Assembly (NCBI GenBank): GCA_037042915.1 | Contig: CM073202.1 | Span: forward strand, 1,364,001 to 1,428,000 | Length of the DNA stretch: 64,000 nucleotides | Direction of reading: 5' to 3' | Origin: Auricularia sp. M13 | Taxonomy: Eukaryota; Basidiomycota; Agaricomycetes; Auriculariales; Auriculariaceae | Shown here: positions 20,911 through 32,690 of the stretch, one piece after another | Layout of the letters: each line of letters begins with the position of its first letter | Position numbering within the stretch: position 1 is the stretch's first letter | Translations under genes and position numbers: made by a program | The notes under the pieces: model-generated | The model's database searches: none | The model's input: only the letters and a program-made list of their open reading frames with translations | Told to the model about the DNA's origin: nothing

Positions 20911-23687
20911 ATGGAATCGCTCCAGCTCCCGGAGAACGCGCCGCTGCCGGAGGCATCGCCCGCAGACGCGCCTGAGGCTGCTGCAGCACTGAGCACGGAC
21001 GCGATCGCTCTGGACATAGCAGCCGCGCCAGCCGCCGCACTGCCAGTCGTTACCCCAGTCCCCTCGCGTGGTGAGCTTCTTTCCCTAGACGCGCCTGCCG
21101 ATCGCTGAATCGACGTTGTCCAGGCGGATGCTGGACATGCAGGTACGGTGTAGAGTGCTCGATGGCTGCAGTCCCGAGGAATGCCGCTGATCGTGCCATA
21201 TTGCATTTGCAGAGTCCGCCGCAAGGTATCGTGACGTTCGCTTCCGGGATACGTCGCCCAGTGCTCACGTCGATCGGTGTCTAGAAATGCGACGAGGAAG
21301 ACGACCACGAGGGCAGGTGCTCGACCTGCAGGCGGCTCAAGCTCGACTGCCTGGGATGGAGCCCGCGACGGTGCGTCGTCCGCCCGCCGCCTGCCTCTGC
21401 TCATCGCGTCTCAGCCCGGAATGGATGCGCGACAAGGCCGCCGTCGAGGAGTACAAGCGCAAGATCAAGCAGCAGCTCATGGACCAGGGCATGGTCCGCG
21501 GGCAGCCCAAGCCAGGCTCTCACCACCATCACCACCCGTACCATGTCCCCCATCCGTCGCATATGACCATCTGGAGCCACCACCCCCAGCCCCCCATGCA
21601 CCCGAATCGTACAAACTCGTCATATAACAGCGGCACCGACGACGATAACATGTCCTCCGGCCGTTCCTCCAGCCGCACCTCCGAGCAGTATTCTCCCCCA
21701 CACGCTCAGAATGGCACGCTCCCGCTACAGCAGGATCGTAACCAAATGCTTTCCGCCTTCACGAGCTCGTCGGCTGAGCAGTCAACATCGGCCTTCATAT
21801 TCGACCCGCATAACCAGCAGCAGCCACAGCACTACGAGCAAGCGTCTTCTAGCAACATTCTCGCTCAAATTTACGACCCACAGTTGGGCATTATGTACCA
21901 GACACAGCAGTACGAGACGCCGACACCAGCCATTGAGCAGCCACCACCAAGGATACCGCAGTCCATGGTCATGGCCAACGCTCTCGGCCCTGCGCGAGAA
22001 CACCACGTTATCTATTACTTCGAGCGTGTTAGAGGATTCCAGGTGCGTTTATTGGTCCATTCCCTCCGATTTCCTCCTAAACACCCGCGCCGCAGTACGC
22101 ATTCGCTGGCAAGGACGTTACCGCTACCTTCCTCGACTTCATCACAGAGCAGCCCCATGGGGCGGTGACCAGTGCGATATGCAGTCTCGCGGCGGTGCAC
22201 GACTCTCGCATGCGGACCGTGCATAACCTGCCCAATCCTTACGCATCGACGGGGATCACAGACCGCCGCTTCTACCAGGATGCGCTTTGGCAAATCATGC
22301 GTTCCAAACAGATGACGGGCCGGTTCTCTGAGGCGGACGCGACGGCCGCGGTGCATTCCATATCGTTCTGGCTTTTCCAGGGTGGCTCTGGAGACTGGGA
22401 GCGCGTCCTAGACGTCGCACGCGAATGGCTGGCGTCAACGCCGATGTCCTCCGACGCCAATCCGGTCTTGCCGTTGATCAGACAGGATTCGAAGGGACAG
22501 TTTGCGTCTCGCGCAACAATGGTGTGCATGTCATTATCCCTTGGAACATCGGTCATTGACTTGTTGGGTAGTGGATGGACATCTTCTCTTCGATATCCAC
22601 GGTTCGCGCGCCGCGCTTTCTGGACATGTACAGGCGATTGTTCAGAGGTGTTGAGGGTTACTGGTCGTCCGATATCGGCATGGAGCACAACAAACTGCGC
22701 CTCGAGGGGCTCATGGGCTGTAGGGATGAAGTGCGTTTACAACTATGTCCCCCCAACATCGCATTTGACGCTCGAATAGGTCATGCTTACCATTGCGGAG
22801 GCTGCTAACCTCGCGTCTTGGGCCGAGCAGAAGCGCAAAGCGGGCAAGCTGAGTGTCAGGGAGCTGGTACGTCAATGATTTCGTCAGCTGGATCCAAGCC
22901 TAGATATGGAAGCTCAGACTGCGCACAGGTCGCCCGAGCCGACGCCATCGAGCAGGAGCTGCGCATTCAGGAGGCGCTTCGTGCCTTCGAGACGAGCAGC
23001 TCACGCACGGACACCAACGAATGGGACCGCCTTCTGCAGGAAGCGCAGCAGCAGGACCAAGAGGGCACGTTGCAGTCGTCGTCCACTAACTCGTCCACGT
23101 CTTCCCTAGCGTCGCCAGAGGCAAACCAACACAACAAGCTTCTCTCTCCCAATGCTCTGCCATCGTCAATGCCCGGGTCTGCCTTGACATCCCCCTTGCC
23201 GCCGGTTCCGTCGCTCCCTCCCGCATTGCAACCGTCGCCAGAAGACGAGATGCGCGAACAAGTTAGCAAAGTTTTCAGGGAGTCCGCGATACTATACCTG
23301 TATACGGTCATGAGTGGTCCCCATCCCAGGGTCCCAGAGATTGTGGATGCCGTTGCGTCGATTGTCGAGTACGTCCACATGCTACTGTTGTTGCTGGGAG
23401 GCTTGTTACGTTACTCACATCCTCTCAGGTCCCTCAAACAGCTCTCGCCTTCACTGTACGATCGGACGCTGGTATTTCCGATTTGCCTGGCCGGCTGTAT
23501 GACCAACGATCCGGAGAAACGCGAGTTTCTGCGGAACCGGTTGCTCGCGCTGGATCATACGGTCGGTAACGTCGCGGAGGCTCGCATGCTCATGGAAGCC
23601 GTGTGGAATCGAAGAGACACCACGGGTGTCAACCCACACTGGCTCCAGGTCATGCAGGAGCTAGGTTTCAATATTCTCCTCGTATAA
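20911..23687 (+). CDS. Zn2Cys6 transcription factor with fungal-specific domain, copy 2
   Basis: An Ala-rich N-terminus (MESLQLPENAPLPEA) precedes a zinc cluster assembled over four exons: SRG|GCWTCR|VRRK|KCDEEDDHEGRCSTCRRL. Two of these are very small, 21124-21142 (19 nt) and 21213-21225 (13 nt). GWSPRRPEWMRDKAAVEEY then parallels copy 1. A His-rich stretch (HHHHHPYHVPHPSH) and Gln/Ser-rich linker precede the regulatory domain: VIYYFERVRGFQYAFAG, SAICSLAAVHDSRM, FPICLAGCMTNDPEKREF, LMEAVWNRRD, ending LGFNILLV. The matching zinc clusters, IAGCMTD/LAGCMTN blocks and tandem position show an old duplication with copy 1. Confidence 0.88.
21213..21225 (+). other. 13-nt microexon in zinc cluster of copy 2
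   Basis: AGTCCGCCGCAAG between ...TTTGCAG and GTATCG supplies the V-R-R-K of the binuclear cluster. It follows a 19-nt exon at 21124-21142. Both are required for frame and for Cys spacing. Confidence 0.8.
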
Positions 23688-26600
23688 TCGTTGGTTCTTT
23701 GACGGTCTCTCGATGCTTTCTGGCCGTGTCCAGACCGCTGCTTGAGCGCAAATCCCTTCCTAGTTGCTCCGCTTTCGCTACCCGCCTTCGCTTTCGCTCG
23801 CTATGCTCTTTCGCTGAGTCTCTGATCTTTCGCCCCATTTTATCTGGAAAAGTACGCACTGAAGCAGCTGTCTGTATTATCTTAACCGTCGAAGCCAGTA
23901 TCATCTAGTGTAACATTACGTATCCGGCCATAATGGCATACCTAGAGCAAACAACACGTTGCATGTCACGCGTAGACGGAGAGATAAATGCTCTCAATGG
24001 GCAGAACTCCGAAACTCCGAGGTGGAGGATTGGCAGTCTGGCCCGTGAAGTCGGGGACCGACGCTGCTCGTTCGGGTATTGATGCGCATTGTGAGGAGGG
24101 ATCCAGGGGACCATGTTTCTCACTCGTTGCTTCGTGCAGCTGTCCGGCAGGAAGAGGTGCTGCAACTACGCGTCGGAATGAAGACGCCAAACAGATGTCC
24201 TCCTGGCGCGAGTGATGGTTGCCGCTGCTGGCGCATCTGTTTGGGCTGGAGGATCACAGAAGAGTGTGCGACGGGACGTTTGTCTGGAGGTCGGTGATGT
24301 GCAAACACATCCGGCATGGGGACATGAGTGCCTCTTCGGGACCTCAGCTGAAATTCTCACTCATTACATACGAGAAGCTCGGACGCTGTTATAATGCCTA
24401 AAATGTGTAGTTGATCCGGTTGAAAGGCGAGGAGGGATGGTGCAAGAGAGTGAACGAGCAGTGAATGAACGAGCAGTGAATGAGCCCCCCAGCTGGGCTG
24501 CATTCAATTGACCATTCTACATAGACGCGTAGCTATTGACTCACGTCAAGAGCACGTGTCCGAGACAGCCGCGTGGCTTTGGCCTCTAGCAACAACACTA
24601 ACCAGTGCAGCCGTCGGGGTCTATGAATGCACTTCGCCAGACGGACAGGCCTAAAGCACGCGGCCCCGCACACTGAAACGATCCTTGCACATCGGCCTGG
24701 ATCCATTGCAGCGCGCGTCATGTCGGTCTCATAGGCATTTGGAAGACCTGTAGACCACGGTGGCAAGTCCTGAGATGGGCGAATCGGATATGACCCAGCA
24801 AAAGGACGGGCGTCTAAACTTGCAGACTGAACGATGGAGGGCCCAAGAGGGGCTGCATAAGTAACGTCGTTGTGCTAGATGTTCATGCTCATTTCGGCAC
24901 CACTGCGTGACGCAGGGACCGAGACAGTAATAATTACTGGCTCACTGCTAGCCACGACGGCTGCATGCGATCTCCTGTCGCACAACGATGCCCCGGAGGC
25001 ATAAGACCCGCAGGCGCCTGCTCACCAGGCACACTATATGGGTGGCAAGGATTCTCAATCCGCGGACGAGGTGCGGCGCTATCGTGGATAACTTTCCTTC
25101 CAATAATGGTATGTGACTGCAAATCATCAGCGCAAGAAGAACAGCCGATGTCGGCGTTTCCAAGTCCTCCGTGAGCACAAGATCGATGTCTCGAGCAAGT
25201 CTCATACCGCAGTATCCCATCTCATCAACGCGAGATAAATATAAAGGACTATCCCGCCGAAGCTCACGCTCGTCAAGAAGTCCTGTTTCCATTGTCAAGA
25301 GTCAATGTCAACGTCACCGTGAAGATCCTCATGACAGCCGTACTTTTGCAGTAAAACAACGGTAATTACAACCCCAATTGTCATCGTTGCAGTGTACGTG
25401 CTGCAAGGCACAGACTGTTATACGGAGCGTTCGGGCCGGTCAGACTGACAGGGATCGCTGCTCGATGCAGGTACACCCGAAAGAGGAAGAGTTGCCAAGT
25501 CATCCATGCATCTCATTAGGGATGACTTCCCGACATAGACAGTCAAGCTCTCGGAAGCTGCAGGAGTAACGAGCAGAGCTGAATCTGAATGCGAGACAGA
25601 CCAGGGTTTCGATTTTTTCAACACCGGTCGTGCTTCACGGGCATTATGGATGGGTTGTGGCTGGCCGCTGAGGCGCTGGACATTGCCAATCGTCAAACTT
25701 TTTCTGACCTGCGCACGTGAGCAGAAAAGCAGTGTGTTATAGATGAACGACCCACGGTGTTCAACATTCTCATCCCATGAGAAGTAACGGCAAACACAGC
25801 ACAACGAGAGTGCATTGACGAATGCAAACCGGGTACATAGCGCGGCTATATCGCGCATAGCTCCAACTCGTGGTCGTGGAGGAAGCAATGCAGCTTCAGG
25901 CCTGCTGGCTTTGCGACTGCGCCGAGTCGCAGAGACTTTCTGCGAGTCGGCCCAGCAGTGATAGCCATGATTCCAGGACCGTACGCAGTCGAGAAAACGC
26001 AGTTCAAAACCGCAAAATATCATGATTCGCACGCAGAGACGATAGCCAAGCATGCGTATGAGCACGCAATATCCAACGTTCAGATACTGCTAGTAATAGA
26101 CTTGAACTACGTGCGCTGGAAGGTGAATGCATGTCAAGTAACGTGTCCTATAGCTGTTCCGCTGAGCCGCAAACCATCGGGCTAGCATCGAGGTCGCCGT
26201 TGCCAAGGTTATTGCGCGCTGTCCTTGCGGTGTCGTCGCGGACAGCGTTGAACGCGCCAACCCGGAACTTCGAGCTATGACGAAGCACTGCGTGGCAAAT
26301 CATGCATAGAGATCATCAACTTCCAGATCATGGGTAGTGCGTGGAGGCCAAGCCAAGCCCCGGAGAAAGCAGTGTAGAGCAAACGCCACGGGTACAGCAA
26401 GCCCGTGCGGGCATTCGGCCATCCAAGGGACGTGAAGGCTCTATTCAGAGCGCTCTAGGGGCTGTAAAGGAGGTTTAGGCTCCTTGGACAGCAGCGAGCA
26501 TCGAGTTGAGTCTGTTGAGGGGATGCGCGAAAGCACAAGGTACAAAATCTGATCCGGTCTCCATCAGCCCAGCCTCTGGTCGTCGGTCCTCCAGTAAATT

Positions 26601-26780
26601 TCCAGCCCGCTCAACTACAGAGTCAGCTACTGCCCGTACGCTCGACCTGAAGTTGGAAGGGCATGGTCATGGTGAATTATAGGATTTATATTATCATTTG
26701 AGGAGAACGGGATGCATCAATCTTCGCAACCCCGCCACGCGCAGCGCCATTCCGTAACCATGTGAGCGCCCGTCCGGGCG
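23688..26780. other. Gene-poor 3.1 kb region
   Basis: No gene recognised. The longest frames are on the minus strand (26,065-25,418, 215 codons; 25,298-24,948, 116 codons). Neither has a familiar motif. The second contains a moderately hydrophobic block (TSAVLLALMICSHIPLL) and could be a relic of a membrane protein. A perfect 15-bp tandem duplication sits at 24,451-24,480. The last few hundred bases should hold the chitinase promoter. Confidence 0.35.
24451..24480. repeat. Perfect 2 x 15 bp tandem repeat
   Basis: The unit tgaacgagcagtgaa is repeated exactly twice, followed by a further tga. Confidence 0.9.
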
Positions 26781-26781
26781 A

Positions 26782-26790
26782 GTATAAAGT
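26782..26790 (+). promoter_or_regulatory. Candidate TATA box of the chitinase gene
   Basis: GTATAAAGT about 120 nt upstream of the chitinase ATG, followed by a long pyrimidine-rich leader (26,815-26,895) common upstream of strongly expressed fungal genes. Confidence 0.5.
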
Positions 26791-26909
26791 CGCCCATGCG
26801 GCCGCACCTGCCCGATTTCCCCACTTCATCACTTTCTCTTTCTTTCCGCCCTTTCGCGCGGTTTCTTCACTTCTTTCTTACTTTTCTTCTTCTTAAACTG
26901 CAGCACGCA

Positions 26910-28821
26910 ATGTTTTCGAAAAGCTCTCTTCTTTCCTACGTGACCCTCGCTTTGGGTGCTTCGTCCGCTTTGGCGGCATCCATTCCCCAGCGTCGCTCGC
27001 AGGAGGAATTCAACCAAGTTAGCCGTCGCGCTGACACGAACGGCTACGTCTCGATCGGCTACTTTGTGAACTGGGGTATCTATGCCCGTAACTTCCGTGC
27101 GTCGGTGTCTCCAACCGTCTTCGCTGCATGGACCCTGATTATATTTTGCAGAGCCGGCCGACATCAAGGTCGACGAGCTTACCCACATTCTCTACTCGTT
27201 CGCCGACACGAACCCGTCGACGGGTGAGATCATCCTCACCGACACGTACGCCGACCTCGAGAAGCACTACCCCGATGACTCTTGGGACACCGACGGCAAC
27301 AACGTCTACGGCTGCTTCAAGCAGCTCTAGTGAGTGCCCTGTCTCAATGCGACGTGGCTTGGAGACTAACAACCGGCTCCAGCGGGTTGAAGCTCAAGAA
27401 CAGGCACCTCAAGACCATCCTGTCCGTTGGCGGCTGGACGTACTCCATTGCCAAGCACTTCGACTTTGTTACCAACGAGGCCGCTCGCGCGACGTTCGTC
27501 AAGTCTGCCATTAAGATGATCGAGGACTTTGGTCTCGATGGCATCGAGTGAGTCGTCCACCAGTCTGTTTTTGAGTGCCAAAAACTGAACGCGTCTATAG
27601 CATCGATTTCGAGTTCCCGTCCGCCGAACAGAAGGAGGCGTTCGGCAAGCTCATCGTTGAGCTCCGCGCTGGACTCGACGCCTACGCGAAGGAGAAGGGT
27701 GACGACGTCCCGTACCTCATCTCTGCCGCGGTGTCCGCTGGCCCCGACAAGTATGTCAACTACGACATCAAGGCCATGGACAGCCCAATCTCCTTCTGGG
27801 TGCGTTGCTCTGTTTTTGGGACATCCCGAAAATCTGGATACCACGGAAATAACCAGAGATTCGGGATTCCCGTAACCTGATATTTCCTGATACTAACCTC
27901 AGCTGAAAACAGAACTTGATGGCCTACGACTACGCCGGAAGCTGGTCCAACTTCTCCGCCGACCAGGCCAACCTGTACTACGGCGAGACGACGGGCTTCA
28001 ACACCGACCAGGCGATCACGTACTTCCTTGACCAGGGCGCCACCCCCGGCAAGATCTCCCTGGGCATGCCCATCTACGGCCGCTCGTTCGAGAAGACCGC
28101 AGGCATCTACCAGCCGTACGACGGCATCGGCACCGCTGACCAGAGCAACGGCTCGTGGGAGGCCGGCACTTGGGACTACAAGGCCCTCCCGCGCCCGGGC
28201 GCCGAGGTCGTCGAGAACAAGACCAGCGTCGCGTCGTACTCGTACGATGCGTCGAAGCAGGAGCTCATCACCTACGACACGCCCAACATCGTCTCGCTGA
28301 AGACGGAGTACCTCGTCAAGAAGGGCCTCGCCGGAAGCATGTGGTGGTACGTCGTCGCGAAGTCCTTTTATCGTCGTGCATCTGCTAACGCAGCGCCTGC
28401 AGGGAGCTGTCCGCCGACAAGTCCGGCGCTGACTCGCTGATCGCGACCTCGAAGAACAAGATGGGTGCTCTCGGTGAGTGCCGGAGTGGCAACCCTGCGC
28501 CCGAATAGCCACAGTACTGACGCATCGCGCCCCGCAGACTCGACCCCGAACCACGTCAACTACCCGAACTCTTCGTATGACAACATCAAGAACAACCTTG
28601 GCACCACCCCCGCTGAGCCGTCCGCGCCCGCCCCCGGCGGCGGTGGCGAGGCTCCTGCCCCGGAGCCGTCTCCCTCGCCCGCTCCGGAGCCCGCCCCCGA
28701 GCCATCTTCTGAGCCTGCCCCGGTTCCCGAGCCCACCGCGGCTCCCGAGCCCGCCCCTGAGCCGACCACGCCTGCGCCTGCCCCGGCCCCCAGCCAGTGC
28801 AAGCGCCGCGTCGCTGCATGA
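26910..28821 (+). CDS. Secreted GH18 class V chitinase with Pro/Glu/Ala tail
   Basis: ATG 26910 begins a signal peptide ([20 protein letters not shown]). The GH18 barrel shows [43 protein letters not shown], the catalytic DGIDIDFEFPS (DxxDxDxE with the proton-donor Glu), [34 protein letters not shown] and [13 protein letters not shown]. The catalytic motif is spread over an intron (27,549-27,600). The roughly 60-residue tail is made of APEP/PEPS-type repeats ending SQCKRRVAA and probably serves as a linker or wall-association segment; no carbohydrate-binding domain is visible. It hydrolyses chitin beta-1,4 links in wall remodelling, autolysis or nutrition. At least six short introns are present. 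Confidence 0.93.
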
Positions 28822-29360
28822 GCTTCCCATTATTTGCTGCACTTTTAAGATGACGAGATGTAGTGTGTTGCGCCGTCCTCGCAACTCTTATTTAATATAA
28901 CCTTGATACCACATCCCTTACTACAAATTTCTCTTGCCAGTGAGCTGCCCGATTGAAGACCGGAAAGCTTGCTCCGGCAACGAAGGAGCAGAGGGAATAA
29001 TCCTTTCCTGAGCCGCGCAGAGAGCATGATCCTCTCCTTGCGCGGCTAGGGAATGGAGAGCCTCACCAGCAAAACGTCACTCATGCAATGAACTGCTGCG
29101 ACAGCATTAGCAATGTAGCAGTCATCGTCTGATGTCCAATCTCTCTGAGGAATGAGAGCCACAGACGGGCCTGAGCCACTGAGCTCCCAGGAGGAAGAAT
29201 AGGAAAGATCGGAATGAGCAGTAAATGATGTATGCGAGAGATGTGTCCGAAATGGTACAGCGCAGAGTGTAGTCGTGCAGGTAATCCAGCCGCGGAAAGT
29301 GATATTGTAGGTCGCGGTCAAGGATGCGCGTGCCTCGCGCGTCTGAAAAAGGTCAGGAAT
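28822..29360. other. Convergent intergenic region
   Basis: Roughly 540 bases between the chitinase stop and the VTC1-like gene stop. No coding or structural element was recognised. Confidence 0.4.
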
Positions 29361-30327
29361 TTAGCGCTTGGCGGCGAGAGACAAGTTTCAGACGCACGAA
29401 TCGCGCACTTTGCCACGCCCGTCAGTCTCGTACCTCAGGAGCACAGACGGGAAGCACTCACGTCGTATGAGAAAGTTTGCGAGGACAGCAATGAACAGGA
29501 GGGCGCAGATGATGACGGGTCCGACTATCTGGTCTGCATGCGGACGAGCGTCAAGCCACAAGCGAACGCACGTTCGTCGGGAGCAGTCTGTGCGCACCAA
29601 AATGGCCGGGGTCTTTTCGTCGTATCATCGTGATACGGTGCTGGTATACGGCGTATCCATATACCTGGACATTGAGATGAGGGAGAGCATAAACGCGGGT
29701 GTGGAGGAGGACGCACAAGGACGCCGATGGAGATGACGGCGTAGGTATAGGCCATGTAACGCGTTACCGCGTCCGAGGCCGCGTTGAAGAGTATGAGAGC
29801 CATTGTGCCGAGCAGCACGCCAACATTGCTGCGATATGGTGATAAGACTTCAGGACGATGGTAGGATGGACGCGTCGAGGAGGAACGTACAGATACGCAA
29901 CCCAAGCTGCGATTCCTCCAGCGTTAGCGGCATAGCAATGAGAATTCCTGGACAGATGCTCACTGCGCTCGTTGGCAAGCCAGACCTTGGGCTCGACGTT
30001 TATTCTCTCTGCCGGTTTCTTGCGAGCTGGCGGTGTCGCGCGCGCGTTGTTGCCCGTGGACTGGTAATCGCGGACGATGACTCCGTTGTCGCCTTCACCG
30101 CTTCCGCTTCCGCTGCTGGGCTTGCCTTGCGGCAGCGACGCGAGCGCGGACGAGCTAAACGGCGTGAACAGGTCGCCCATCGCGTGCCACGAGCGCCGCA
30201 AGCGCGACTGTCGTTGGGTGTTATCGTCGCGTCGCGCCAGCTGGCCCGCGGCGGCATTATGGTCGGCGCCAGGGCTGGTGTTGCCGTTCGCGCCGGCGGC
30301 GACGGCAGCTGCGGTGGTGGCGCGCAT
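29361..30327 (-). CDS. VTC1: VTC1-like DUF202 membrane protein (vacuolar transporter chaperone)
   Basis: The start at 30327 gives a roughly 110-residue low-complexity N-terminus. The conserved core reads [65 protein letters not shown] and [19 protein letters not shown]. This is the three-helix DUF202 fold of Vtc1/Nrf1, the small subunit of the vacuolar polyphosphate polymerase complex. Five short introns restore the frame; the last splice adds only a final Arg before the TAA at 29363-29361. The N-terminal extension is longer than in yeast Vtc1, and no SPX domain is present. It is divergent from the DnaJ gene with 189 bases between start codons. Confidence 0.9.
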
Positions 30328-30392
30328 AGGCTAGAGTCGGTCTCGGTGGGGCGCGGCGTCGGAAGGAGGTCGGCGAATGCCGTCGGAGCACA

Positions 30393-30400
30393 TTCTCGAA
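30393..30400. promoter_or_regulatory. Possible heat-shock element core between VTC1 and DnaJ genes
   Basis: TTCTCGAA is an inverted TTCnnGAA pair, the minimal heat-shock factor unit, located 117 nt upstream of the DnaJ ATG. No correctly spaced third unit was seen, so this is tentative. Confidence 0.3.
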
Positions 30401-30516
30401 GGCGCCCGAGCGTTCGCGCAGGCGTCATTCCACAGAGCCATATAACACCGCGGCTTGGCCCGTTGCTCTCCCCGAACTTTTACGCATCCATTCCAACTTC
30501 TCTACAGTATTCTACT

Positions 30517-31910
30517 ATGGGAAAGGACTACTACAAGACTCTCGGCGTCGACCGCTCCGCCGACGACGACGCCATCAAGCGTGCCTACAAGAAGATGGCC
30601 ATGAAGTACCACCCCGTATGTCGCTGCCTTTGCTATATGCGCTCTCATACAGCGTACTGACTTTCGCCTTGCAGGACCGGAACGCTGGCTCAGAACAGGC
30701 ATCTGAGAAATTCAAGGAGGTGTGTATGCTTGCTGCTCTTGTGCTCCATGCCATGCTGACGTTTCATTGCATTACAGGTGTCTGAGGCGTTCGAGGTCTT
30801 GTCCGACAAGCAGAAGCGGACCATCTACGACCAGTTTGGCGAAGAAGGCCTCAAGGGCGGCCCCTCACCAGGCGCTGGCCCTAGCGGCTTCGGTGGTGGC
30901 TTCCCCGGCAGCGGCGGCGGCGGCGCCTCTTTCGGTGGCTTCCCAGGAGGAACCACATTCACCTTCACTTCTAATGGAGGTGGCTTCCAACCTTCGAATG
31001 CCAACGATATATTTGCGTAAGTCTTTTGCGTCAACTGCTTCCAAGGCTCGTTTGCTGACGACTGTCTCTGCAGCCAATTCCTGAAAGGCATGGGCGGAAT
31101 GGGTGGTATGGGCGGAATGGGAGGAATGGGCGGCGGCATGGGTGGTTTCCCTGGCGGCGCTCGCAGCAGAAGACAACCGTTCATGGACGAAGACGACGAC
31201 GACGACATGGGCGGCTTCTTCTCGAGCAGCATGCCAGGCGGGATGCCGGGCGGCCGTCCGTCCCCGCATCGCACACACTCCCAATCGCAAGCCGAGCCCA
31301 AGAGCGCGGGCGAGGTCATACGGCCGCTGAAGCTGACCCTGGAGGAGCTCTACAACGGCACAACGAAGCACATCAAGGTCGGCCGGCGGCTGCGCATGGG
31401 CGGCACGGAGGACAAGGTGCTGGACGTGCCCATCCACGCAGGCTACAAGTCTGGCACCAAGATCCGCTTCCCACGCGCGGGCAACGAGAACGCGGACGGC
31501 GATGCGCAGGACCTCGTGTTCGTCGTCGAGGAGAAACCGCACGACGTGTACACGCGGGAAGGGAACGACCTCATTGCGAAAGTCCACATACCGCTGCTCG
31601 AGGCCCTCACTGGCACCGGCGGCAGCACTCGGACGCTGACTGCACTCAACGGCAAGAAGATCCAAGTTCGGGTACCTGCTGCCGTCGTCAAGCCTGGTCA
31701 GGAGCTGCGGCTCACCGGACAAGGCATGCCCATCCGGAAAGGCGGCCAGACCGGCTCGTTTGGCGACCTCGTAATAAGGTGGGTTGGCTTGATCGTCGAC
31801 TCTTTTCTTTACATTCACCATGCTGACCATGCTCCTCCAGGTGGGAAATTGACTTCCCTGACCGCTTGACCGCGTCGCAACAAGAAGGCCTGAAGAAGGT
31901 CCTCGCATAG
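30517..31910 (+). CDS. SIS1: Class II (SIS1/DNAJB-type) DnaJ co-chaperone
   Basis: The first exon (30517-30615) starts [17 protein letters not shown] and ends at the HPD motif, [12 protein letters not shown], split by an intron. The J domain ends at [20 protein letters not shown]-rich region ([20 protein letters not shown]) and a G/M-rich region ([13 protein letters not shown]) follow. The C-terminal beta-barrel domains read [40 protein letters not shown] and [16 protein letters not shown]. There is no Cys4 zinc finger, so it is class II. It stimulates cytosolic or nuclear Hsp70. The length of roughly 370 residues is normal. Four introns. Confidence 0.93.
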
Positions 31911-32690
31911 AGTGGCCATCACCTCTCGTTGGCCCCGCTCCCGCCCTTTCGTGCTCGTTATTCGCGTGGCGAACTGTTGTAATTTTAACCCTAGCATATC
32001 TGCTGTCGTGTGCTTAGCAATGACTTATGAACGGTTTTTCACCTCTCAAACATGCCATTGTGTCTTGCAATTGTGTTCGCTGTGTGCTACACAACTCGTG
32101 CTCACCCTCCGAGTGCTATATGAACGTTTGGTGTATCCAATCACATATTGATGAAATAATGTGCCGTGCCGGGGCCTGTTGGCCAGCCTACAGCTCCCAC
32201 GGGGTCCGACATGAGGCGCACGCGTCCGTCGTACGATCTGGTCGCCTTGGAGAGTGCACGCTCGCGGACGACGACTCCACACCAGTTGCAGTATTCCTTT
32301 TCGCCACAGATTAGCATTGTTAAGCTGGAAAGGTTTGCATGGCCCAAAAGACGCGTCGGACACGTGATGTTGCGCGGAAAGGCCTAAAAGGGCCAGCAAG
32401 CAGTGGAAGCCGGAGCGCGTTGGCCGCTGTGCGCCTGAGCCCTCTCCCCGAGCACCGAGCCTATGCAGCGATGGCTGTCCATGCGGCGCAGCGTCTTCCT
32501 ACGCGCGCGAGATCGCTTAGCTGTATCTGTTTCATCTCGCTTGGTGCAGGCGAATTTTCGCCCAAGCCTGAGGGCAGCGGGAATTCCAGGAGCAGGTGGT
32601 CCGATTGTGGCCCGGGCATATATAGCAGCCAAGTTTCGCGTCTTGTCTCACACCTTTCTCCTGCCCAAAAACCATCCTCCCGCCCCTGCA
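31911..32690. other. Intergenic region with FPP synthase promoter
   Basis: About 780 bases. An ATATATA element at 32,618-32,624, about 70 nt before the ATG, is a good TATA candidate. Nothing else was recognised. Confidence 0.45.

Noticed and set aside
25418-26065. 215-codon minus-strand frame in the gene-poor region
   Set aside because: No known motif, odd composition rich in Arg, Ser and Cys, no introns in an intron-rich genome; kept only as part of the dark region.
27760-28884. 374-codon minus-strand frame
   Set aside because: Antisense of the chitinase, including its PEPA-type repeats; no family motif.
30865-31908. 347-codon minus-strand frame
   Set aside because: Antisense of the DnaJ gene.
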